A stretch of 64,000 nucleotides of DNA from Cytophagales bacterium (lineage in GTDB: Bacteria; Bacteroidota; Bacteroidia; Cytophagales; Spirosomataceae). The stretch covers positions 1 through 64,000 of the forward strand of contig RDXN01000053.1 of NCBI GenBank assembly GCA_004292855.1. Reading direction: 5' to 3'. Under the pieces are notes generated by a model, which saw nothing but the letters and a program-made list of their open reading frames with translations, made no database searches and was not told where the DNA came from. The translations under genes were made by a program, and so were the position numbers. This document shows positions 25,872 to 32,827 of this stretch, one piece after another (position 1 is the stretch's first letter; every line of letters begins with the position of its first letter).

Positions 25872-26624
25872 ATGCGACTGATTTACACTGCCTATTGCGC
25901 CGTACTCTTTGCAGTCTTGTTTATCCTGTTTTTTCCGTTCATTTTCCTCTGCATTCAGTGGGATGGTGGACGGCAGTACGCGCACGGGGCGGTGCGAACA
26001 ATGGGCCGTCTGTTCTTTATCCTGGCTGGTATGCCCATCCGCATTGACAGGCGTTTCCGGCCCGACCCAAAAAAGGCCTATGTGTATTGCGCGAACCACT
26101 TTTCGTACCTCGACATTGCCGTGACGGGGGCCGTTGTGCCGGGTTTTTATGCCTTCATTGGTAAGAAGAGCGTGAAGAACATCCCGCTGTTCGGCTATAT
26201 GTTTGCCCGCCTACACATTATGGTCGACCGGGAAGCCGCCCGGAGTCGGGCCTACTCGCTTGCCAAATGTATTCGTGTATTGAAAGAAGGTCGGAGCATC
26301 ATTATTTTCCCCGAGGGCGGCATCAATACGAAGGAAGTGCCGAAGATGACTTATCCATTTAAGGATGGAGCGTTTGTGATGGCTATCCAACAGCAGATTC
26401 CGGTTGTGCCGCTCACGTTGGTCAACAACTACAAGATTTTGCCCGACGCATACCCCCTGCGCGTCCGTTGGGCACCCGTGGAGGTGGTTTTTCACGAACC
26501 CATCCCAACTGTTGGCCTCACCCAGGCCGACATGGAAACTCTCAAAGAACAAACCTTCCGCGTTATTGAAGCGGAACTAACCAAAACGCGAACGAGTGAA
26601 AGTCGATCACGAAACTTTGCATAA
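25872..26624 (+). CDS. plsC: 1-acyl-sn-glycerol-3-phosphate acyltransferase
   Basis: 250 residues from MRLIYTAYCAVLFAVLFILF; the longer frame from 25704 is the shadow of purH. One N-terminal membrane helix is followed by the acyltransferase motifs: NHFSYLD (block I, NHxxxxD), KKSVKNIPLFGYMFARLHIM (block II), FPEGGINTKE (block III) and VVPLTLVNNYKIL (block IV). It makes phosphatidic acid from lysophosphatidic acid in membrane lipid synthesis. Its 3' end overlaps gatC by 29 bases. The symbol is by family; a lyso-ornithine-lipid or other lysophospholipid acceptor is possible. Confidence 0.88.
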   Translation: MRLIYTAYCAVLFAVLFILFFPFIFLCIQWDGGRQYAHGAVRTMGRLFFILAGMPIRIDRRFRPDPKKAYVYCANHFSYLDIAVTGAVVPGFYAFIGKKSVKNIPLFGYMFARLHIMVDREAARSRAYSLAKCIRVLKEGRSIIIFPEGGINTKEVPKMTYPFKDGAFVMAIQQQIPVVPLTLVNNYKILPDAYPLRVRWAPVEVVFHEPIPTVGLTQADMETLKEQTFRVIEAELTKTRTSESRSRNFA

Positions 26625-26883
26625 AATCGCGCACCTTGCCCGGTTGGAGGTGCGCCCCGACGAAGAAGTCGAGTTGTTGAACAGCCTGAACGGGGTGTTG
26701 ACCTGGATGGAACAACTAAACGAGGTCGACACGACCGGCGTGGAACCCCTCACGCACATCTCGCCCGACCTGAACGTGTTGCGCAACGACGCGGTGGCTA
26801 ACCACCTCCCCCGCGAGCAGGCCCTCGCCAACGCCCCCCAACACGAAGGGCCGTTTTTTCAAGTGCCAAAGGTGATGGAGTAA
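26596..26883 (+). CDS. gatC: Asp-tRNA(Asn)/Glu-tRNA(Gln) amidotransferase subunit C
   Basis: 95 residues with a GTG start at 26596, inside the end of plsC. The sequence has the GatC pattern: LHKIAHLARLEV at the N-terminus, the LLNSLNGVLTWMEQLNEVDT helix, GVEPLTHIS and NVLRNDAV, closing EGPFFQVPKVME. GatC stabilises the GatA-GatB amidotransferase that converts misacylated Glu-tRNA(Gln) or Asp-tRNA(Asn). gatA and gatB are not in the window. The length is normal. The 3' end overlaps the convergent amidase gene by 25 bases. Confidence 0.93.
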   Translation: MKVDHETLHKIAHLARLEVRPDEEVELLNSLNGVLTWMEQLNEVDTTGVEPLTHISPDLNVLRNDAVANHLPREQALANAPQHEGPFFQVPKVME

Positions 26884-27644
26884 GTAAACTCATCAGCGTC
26901 CAGATGCGCGGGGAACTTCTCGCGGAACGCCCTCAAATCATCCAGCGAGATCGTTTGTTGGTGGATAACTGGGGTCTCGTAGTGCCGAAACAACACCTCA
27001 CCCTTGTAGTCGATGAGGGCCGAGCCACCGGCGTAATGGTTGCCTTTTTCGTCATCGCCGACGCGGTTTACGCCTAGCACATAGCTCAAATTCTCAATAG
27101 CTCGGGCCTGCAAAAGCGTATCCCAAGGCTGTTGCCGTACGGCGGGCCAATTGGCTACGTACAGCAGCAGGTCGTAGTCCTGCGGAGTGTTACGGCTCCA
27201 GACCGGAAACCGAAGGTCGTAACAGATGAGCGGACAAATGCGCCACCTCCGCCACTCTTGAATAAGTCGCTTATTACCAGACGAATACGTATTGTGTTCC
27301 CCGGCCATGCGGAACAAATGGCGTTTGTCGTAGGTCATGAACTGCCCGTCGGGTTGCATCCAGAGCAAGCGATTGTAATACTGCTCTCCTTCCCGAACCA
27401 CGTAGCTGCCCGTGACCACGGCGTTGGTTTGCGCGGCCATTTGCTGCATCCAACGGTGGGTGGTCAGGCGGGGCGGCTCGGCAACGGCGGGGGCCTCCAT
27501 CGTGAAACCCGTGGTGAACATTTCGGGTAAAACGATCAGGTCGGTCGGTTCGGGCAGGGCAAAAATGGTTTCTTCCAGAGCAGCCCGGTTAGCCACCGGG
27601 TCATGCCAGTAGAGCGAAGTTTGAATGAGTGTAACGCGTAGCAT
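26859..27644 (-). CDS. Nitrilase-family amidase (omega-amidase/Nit2, YafV-like)
   Basis: 261 residues from MLRVTLIQTSLYWHDPVANR; the ATG at 27644 is preferred to the TTG at 27650. The catalytic Glu is in VLPEMFTTGF (E41), the Lys in YDKRHLF and the Cys in PLICYDLRFP, the Glu-Lys-Cys triad of carbon-nitrogen hydrolases. The closest group is YafV/omega-amidase, which hydrolyses 2-oxoglutaramate or 2-oxosuccinamate as metabolite repair. It is 15 bases downstream of the VWA gene in the same direction, so it may be the last gene of that operon, perhaps only by position. Confidence 0.88.
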   Translation of the reverse strand: MLRVTLIQTSLYWHDPVANRAALEETIFALPEPTDLIVLPEMFTTGFTMEAPAVAEPPRLTTHRWMQQMAAQTNAVVTGSYVVREGEQYYNRLLWMQPDGQFMTYDKRHLFRMAGEHNTYSSGNKRLIQEWRRWRICPLICYDLRFPVWSRNTPQDYDLLLYVANWPAVRQQPWDTLLQARAIENLSYVLGVNRVGDDEKGNHYAGGSALIDYKGEVLFRHYETPVIHQQTISLDDLRAFREKFPAHLDADEFTYSITFGT

Positions 27645-27659
27645 AGACAAAACTACGAA

Positions 27660-28841
27660 CTATTTACCCTTCAGAACGACACCCATTTCGCCCGCCCATT
27701 GTCCCATATCCTGTTTGTTGATAGCAGCCGCCATCAGATCGGGGAACAAATCGGGCGTGCAGGCGAAGACCGGAACCCCCAAACTGGCCAGAAAACGGGC
27801 GTTCTGGGTGTCGTACGAAGGCGCGCCCTTGTCATCCAGAGCCAGCAACGTAACGAGCTGCACCCCCGACGCGACTAGCTCGGCCATACGTCGGCGCATG
27901 GTTTCGGCGTTGCCCCCTTCATACAAATCGGTGATCAGAACCAGAATCGTGTCGTCGGGTTTGGTAATAATCTGCTGACAGTACGTCAGGGCGCGGTTGA
28001 TGTCGGTTCCACCGCCTAGTTGAACGCCAAAGAGCAGGTCGACGGGGTCTTTGAGGTCTTCGCTCAAGTCGGCCACTTCGGTATCGAACACCACCATCCG
28101 GGTGGTTATCATCGGGAGCGACGCCATCACCGCTCCAAAAATCCCCGAATACACCACCGATTGGCCCATCGAGCCACTTTGGTCCAAACACAACACCACA
28201 TCTTTCAGCGACCGGCGGGCTTTGCGGCCATAGCCCACCCGCGTTTCGGGAATAATGGTCTTGTAATCAGGCTGGTAATGCTTCAGGTTCAGTCGGATAG
28301 TCGTGTTCCAGTCGATCTCGTTGTGGCGGGGTCGGTGGTTGCGGGAGGCCCTGTTTATGGCTCCCGTGATGGCCTGAATGGTCTTTTGCTCCAACTTCTG
28401 GATCAGTTCATCAACCACTTTTTGCACCACACGCCGGGCCGTGTCTTTGGTTTTCGACGGGATCAGCTTGCCCAATTCCATCAGCGTGGCCACCAGTTGC
28501 ACGTCGGGCGTAGCCTGCTCCAAAATCTCCGGCTCCAGCATCATTTTCTGACGCAGTTCGGGCTGTTGCAGGGCATCGTTTTGCATCACCTGAACGACCG
28601 ACTGCGGGAAAAACTGCCGGATGTCGCCCAGCCACCGTGCCACACCCGGCTGCGACCGCCCCGATCCGCCCGTGCGGCCACCGCCCTCGCCATAGTCGAA
28701 TTTGCCGTGCCGTTGGAAGTCGTAGAGGGCTGCCAAAGCCGCGTCGATTTGGGCTTCCTGCGTGTTCAGGCTTGCCCCGGTTCCGTCGGCCTCGTTGCCG
28801 CCCAGAATGAGCCGCCAACGCGTTAAAGAGTCTTCTTGCAT
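27660..28841 (-). CDS. VWA domain protein (CoxE/ViaA-like) of the MoxR cluster
   Basis: 393 residues. The C-terminal half is a von Willebrand A domain with an intact MIDAS: DQSGSM at residues 220-225, GGTDINRALTY for the Thr site and VLITDLYEGG for the Asp site. The N-terminal half is helical with a Gly-rich linker (GEGGGRTGGSGRS, about 51-62). The arrangement resembles the VWA partners of MoxR ATPases such as CoxE, NorD and ViaA. By analogy it should bind metal and a substrate or cofactor protein and work with the AAA+ at 35071-36153. It is separated from DUF4132 by a 33-base perfect hairpin, so its transcript may be processed or independently expressed. Confidence 0.88.
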   Translation of the reverse strand: MQEDSLTRWRLILGGNEADGTGASLNTQEAQIDAALAALYDFQRHGKFDYGEGGGRTGGSGRSQPGVARWLGDIRQFFPQSVVQVMQNDALQQPELRQKMMLEPEILEQATPDVQLVATLMELGKLIPSKTKDTARRVVQKVVDELIQKLEQKTIQAITGAINRASRNHRPRHNEIDWNTTIRLNLKHYQPDYKTIIPETRVGYGRKARRSLKDVVLCLDQSGSMGQSVVYSGIFGAVMASLPMITTRMVVFDTEVADLSEDLKDPVDLLFGVQLGGGTDINRALTYCQQIITKPDDTILVLITDLYEGGNAETMRRRMAELVASGVQLVTLLALDDKGAPSYDTQNARFLASLGVPVFACTPDLFPDLMAAAINKQDMGQWAGEMGVVLKGK

Positions 28842-28890
28842 GGTAATTTTGACGCAGATTAAGTATTCTTAAACAAGTCGAAATAGTATT

Positions 28891-28981
28891 TTTTGTCATC
28901 CCGACGCAGGAGGGATCTACTCTGTCAACAATCAAATTGTGAGTAGTTAGAGTAGATCCCTCCTGCGTCGGGATGACAAAA
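28891..28981. repeat. REP-like long hairpin, family C
   Basis: A perfect 33-base inverted repeat: 28891-28923 (starts TTTTGTCATCCCGACGCAGG) pairs with 28949-28981 around a 25-base loop. It lies between the DUF4132 stop (29015) and the VWA start (28841). It may be a mobile palindromic element, and as RNA it would be a strong stem. Confidence 0.85.
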
Positions 28982-29014
28982 GACTGTGGATGTCAATATA
29001 AAACCTCTTATAAA

Positions 29015-31993
29015 TCAAGGATTTACAGTGGTTTTGCGTTGGTCGTTTTCCTTGAAAAAGGACAGGTCGGCCATCACTTCGGAGTACACGATGGGCGGCA
29101 CCTGCCCAAACAGAATCAGCCGCTCGTCGGTGTCTTTTTCGGGTTCGTCATACACGTAATTGCCAAACCGAACACTCCCCGACCGCACGAACATGACCGG
29201 CCCCAGGGCGGCATTTTCGTCGTAATAACCAACGCTGATGTTCCCCTGTTGGCTCAACAGGGCCGTAATACCGAGGTCTGAAAAGTCTTTGTAATAGTTG
29301 GCAATCCAGCCGCCGTCCTGCACCGACCCGCGATACCACCCTAGTTTTTCCATCTTGCTCACAAACCCAAAACCGCCGTGTTCAACGCCCTCAAACTGCC
29401 GGTCTTTGGTCAGGGTGCGGGCGGTTTCGGGTAGGGTAACCACGCGCCGGGTCAGTTGGGGTAAGATGGGGATCAGGTCGGCATCGGCGAGTTGCTCAGT
29501 CCAGTGGGCAATCTGCTCCGGAGTGAGCGACAACGGGTGTACCATGCCTAGTTGGGCATCCTGCGGCCATTCAACTTCATCGCCTTCCTCGTTCACGAGT
29601 GTCTGATCTTCAAGGCATTGGAACGAGTAGACCAACGTTTGATCCGCGTTGAACACGCCCCAAATCAGGCGAATGGCGTAGGTGAACATGACTGGATTTC
29701 CCATAAACAACGCCTGCCAACGGTCAGCGGGCCATTTTCGCTGCGTGACCAAATACTGCTCTAACCGCCCCGACTGCGCCTTCACGATGTCACGAATTTC
29801 CTTGCCTACCTCCTTAAACTCGTCTTTCAGGGTGGTCGACGTAGCCTTGGGCAGCGACTTCATTAGTCGATTATCTTCGTCCAGGAAAGCCAGCTTGAAA
29901 TCGGTCCCCACGAAGGCCCGGTAGGTCTCCCCATCCACTTCGAACGAACGGAACAGGCCTTCAAACCCGAAATCGGGAATGATGGAGTCGGCCAAATCGT
30001 ACGGTGAGATGCCCAGCGTTTGGGCGGCAATCCCGAAGGCTTCCTGAGCGGCTGAGCCCACGTTTTTGTTCTTGCTCTTGTATTTCCGGGCAAAAAACTC
30101 AACGGCCCGCAACGCCTTGTTGTCACCCACCAGGGCCAGGGCCTGCACGGCATACTCGGCCATTTTGCCCCGGCTAGCCTCGGTCCAGGCATTCACTTTG
30201 GCCTTAAGCAGGTCGGTTGCATCGGGGCCACCCAACAGGGCACCCACCGTAAGGCAACCTTTGTATTTGGCATCGGCCCCGCTCTCAAAATACGCTTTCA
30301 GAATGGCGTTGGCGAACGGTTGGCTGCGGTTGCGGTCGATGAGCGCGTAGAGCGGCCACGCTTCTGCGTCAGGCCGGATGTCTTTGGAACGCCCCTGCCG
30401 ATATAGCAAAAAGCGCACGGTATCAACATCAAGCGGGTTGCCCGATTCGCGCCAGTAGAGCGCGGGTAGGGCAGTTTCGGCCACAAACGGCAGGGCAGGC
30501 AGGTCGAGTTTACCCCGTTGGCGGGCCTTCTCGACCATCTCCAGAACGCCCGCTTCGGTGGTGGGCGTGGGCAGCATTCCGGTCAGGCTATCGAGCATCA
30601 GGTCGCGGGCATCGTCGTTGCGCTCGGCTTCGAGGGCGTTCAGGAGCAGTTGTTGCGCCCGGTCCGTGCGAATGAGCGAGAGAATAAGCGACCCCGTTTG
30701 CCGAACGTCGGCCTTTTTGTCGTTGAGGAGTTTTTGGGCTTCGGGGATGGCTGTTTCGCCGAGTTTGGCGAGGGTCACGGCGGCCAACTCGCGCATTTTC
30801 TTGGACTTATGGCGCGTCAAGGCCCATATTTCGGGGTAGTAGGCGGAGTAATCAAAGGCGGGCAATAATTTGAAAAAGTCCCTGAAAAATTGTCTTCCTG
30901 ATTCGAACTCCCAGTTTTTGTACATCCGAAAGCTCTCCATAAAAAAGTCAGGCCCAATTTGTGAAGCACGTTCAGCAAAAACATGAAGTAGCCCTTCAGG
31001 TATACGGCTCATTTGTTTCAGCCAAGAACCAACATAAGCAATACCCTCTGTCCCTCCTTCATCCAGAACTGTAGCTACTGGCTTTTCAAGATCGTATACT
31101 GTTCGTCGTTCAATCGAATAGGAGCCAGAAAAAAAGAGTTCCCCTTTACGAAGTATCATCTCTCTACGTACACATCCCATGTAATCATAAGCCATTTGAA
31201 GGGTTAAGGCTTCGTATTTTTGAGGCAAATGAATGCGCAATTTGTCTTGCAAGGAGAGTAAAGCCGAAGATTCTGAAATGTCGGCCATTTGGGCTTCAAT
31301 TAATGGCTCATATCGAAGTGCGTTCAGACTCAGTAGCACATCAGCGCAACACAGATTAATGCTTAGACGAGTATCGGCGGCTGGGAGGTGCCGAAGAAAT
31401 ATAGGACTCAGTTGATCTACCAATCCAATTTTGTTCTTTATGAGAAGCATTTGCACCAGTAGATGGGACTTATAACCTAAATCGTGAGCTATTTCTGCGA
31501 TAGCTGAATCATCTCGATTGAACACATAATCAATCAGTCTCTTCTCTCCAGTTTTATACGCTTCCTCTGGTTCCTGATAGTACCATTTACCACTATAGCA
31601 AAGTAAGCCTGCTAGCCATTCTGTTGTTGAAACTCCTACTATGCGCTTCAGAGCTGCACCCACTGAGTCTAAAAATCTTGTAGAGGTAGTATATCCCAGT
31701 TTGGGCATCAGCCAGCGTTTCACCAAATCATAGTCATAAAAATCACCTGCTGACTTGTGCGTCATCATCAGTACTAAAAAACGCTCGTCAAAGGCATCCC
31801 ACTCCTCTGGATCGTCATTGAGTAGTTCATAAGCTTCTCGCACCGACCAGTGACTAACTGATTTTGCTGCCGATAGAGGAATGGAATCATCCAGCAAAAA
31901 ATCATAAGGCTGAATTGTTGACCAAAAAAACTGTCCAACTCCTTGAAAATAAGCATCTACACGTTGTTTTTTTTCAATAGTAATCGATACCAT
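29015..31993 (-). CDS. DUF4132/HEAT-repeat protein of the MoxR cluster
   Basis: 992 residues. The middle (about 370-690) has HEAT/armadillo-like repeats (MRELAAVTLAKLGETAIPEA, VRQTGSLILSLIRTDRAQQL). The C-terminus (about 730-985) fits DUF4132: QWPADRWQALFMGNPVMFTY-like text, HPLSLTPEQIAHWTEQL and GWYRGSVQDGGWIANYYKDF. No catalytic motif is evident; it may be a scaffold or substrate receptor. Base composition changes inside the gene: the 5' third (about 30880-31993) is AT-rich, while the rest has the GC-rich codons of its neighbours. It is preceded by the REP/transposase segment. The DUF assignment is from recalled pattern, not a search. Confidence 0.7.
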   Translation of the reverse strand: MVSITIEKKQRVDAYFQGVGQFFWSTIQPYDFLLDDSIPLSAAKSVSHWSVREAYELLNDDPEEWDAFDERFLVLMMTHKSAGDFYDYDLVKRWLMPKLGYTTSTRFLDSVGAALKRIVGVSTTEWLAGLLCYSGKWYYQEPEEAYKTGEKRLIDYVFNRDDSAIAEIAHDLGYKSHLLVQMLLIKNKIGLVDQLSPIFLRHLPAADTRLSINLCCADVLLSLNALRYEPLIEAQMADISESSALLSLQDKLRIHLPQKYEALTLQMAYDYMGCVRREMILRKGELFFSGSYSIERRTVYDLEKPVATVLDEGGTEGIAYVGSWLKQMSRIPEGLLHVFAERASQIGPDFFMESFRMYKNWEFESGRQFFRDFFKLLPAFDYSAYYPEIWALTRHKSKKMRELAAVTLAKLGETAIPEAQKLLNDKKADVRQTGSLILSLIRTDRAQQLLLNALEAERNDDARDLMLDSLTGMLPTPTTEAGVLEMVEKARQRGKLDLPALPFVAETALPALYWRESGNPLDVDTVRFLLYRQGRSKDIRPDAEAWPLYALIDRNRSQPFANAILKAYFESGADAKYKGCLTVGALLGGPDATDLLKAKVNAWTEASRGKMAEYAVQALALVGDNKALRAVEFFARKYKSKNKNVGSAAQEAFGIAAQTLGISPYDLADSIIPDFGFEGLFRSFEVDGETYRAFVGTDFKLAFLDEDNRLMKSLPKATSTTLKDEFKEVGKEIRDIVKAQSGRLEQYLVTQRKWPADRWQALFMGNPVMFTYAIRLIWGVFNADQTLVYSFQCLEDQTLVNEEGDEVEWPQDAQLGMVHPLSLTPEQIAHWTEQLADADLIPILPQLTRRVVTLPETARTLTKDRQFEGVEHGGFGFVSKMEKLGWYRGSVQDGGWIANYYKDFSDLGITALLSQQGNISVGYYDENAALGPVMFVRSGSVRFGNYVYDEPEKDTDERLILFGQVPPIVYSEVMADLSFFKENDQRKTTVNP

Positions 31994-32031
31994 TAGTTTA
32001 AAATTTTGGTTTCATCACTTCATTTCTGGTG

Positions 32032-32302
32032 AACGCCAATGGCGTAGTGGTGCGGTTGCGGGGTCATTCTAAAGGCTATTAACGGAAAACGCCTACGGCG
32101 TAATTCTACGGTTATACGGGGATTACATCTTGCTATTGACAGGAAACGCCTACAGCGTGACTGTTGCCGACTGCCGATCAGGTTAATTTTACGCCATAGG
32201 CGTTTTCCGTCAATAGCCCCGGCACCATCTCCCCAAAACCATTACGCCGTAGGCGTTTCCCGTTACTGTACGCCCCAACCGCTATACGCCTTAGGCGTTG
32301 AC
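32032..32302. repeat. Cluster of six REP-like palindromes (family B) beside a RAYT transposase
   Basis: Six short palindromes with core AACGCCTAYGGCGTAA lie in the 318-base gap between DUF4132 and the transposase: 32032-32047, 32084-32102, 32142-32160, 32187-32208, 32241-32260 and 32283-32302. The first three read in one direction and the last three in the other. A longer shared context, CTATTGACGGAAAACGCC, flanks copies 2, 3 and 4. Inverted arrays like this, next to a TnpA-like gene, are the hallmark of REP/RAYT (BIME) systems. Confidence 0.85.
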
Positions 32303-32311
32303 CCCAAAACA

Positions 32312-32788
32312 CTACTCTTCGGCTGAGGTGTCATAAAATTCAAAAACATAACGTTCATCGAAGGGAACCTCAAACCGATTCAAAAACGCAAAGTATTCCT
32401 CCCGAAACGTCCGCTTGCGATGGTGTTCCTCCTGACTCAACACATAAGCCACTACGTCCTTCACCTGCGATTGTCCGTAGGTAAACGCCCCAAAACCTTC
32501 CTGCCAATAAAATCGTCCTTTCACCATGTTCTGCTCTTTGATCCAAAGCGACGTTGCCCGTTTCACATCGTGAACTAGGTCGGAGAAAGCCATTGTGGGC
32601 GAAAATCCAACGAGTAAATGTGTATGGTCGGGCATACAATGGACTGCCAGAAGTTTCTGCCCACGGTTTTGCACAATACCCGTGATGTATTGGTGCAATT
32701 CTTCCTTGCGCGATGTGGGTATCAAGCTCTGCCGGCCTTTCACGGCAAAGACAATCTGGGCATAAAGTTGGGTATAGGTATTGGGCAT
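32312..32788 (-). mobile_element. REP-associated tyrosine transposase (IS200/Y1-like TnpA, RAYT)
   Basis: 158 residues, a complete IS200-like Y1 transposase. The HUH motif is HTH at residues 55-57 (CMPDHTHLLVGF), and the catalytic Tyr115 lies in AYVLSQEEHHRKRTFREEY. The start MPNTYTQLYAQIVFAVKGRQ is normal. Such enzymes nick single-stranded REP hairpins; no flanking second ORF or long terminal repeats are seen, so this is a domesticated-type RAYT rather than an autonomous IS. It sits inside the MoxR operon, same direction, 39 bases after the DUF5682 stop, with the family B palindromes downstream of it. Confidence 0.88.
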
Positions 32789-32827
32789 TGGGTACGTTGT
32801 GGTTTACGATTTGTTTCTGATGAATGC

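Noticed and set aside
26859-26883. Regulatory meaning of the gatC-amidase 3' overlap
   Set aside because: Convergent genes with a 25-base overlap are common; nothing else supports antisense control.
32032-32302. CRISPR array
   Set aside because: The short palindromes differ from each other, point in two directions and lack regular spacers and cas genes.
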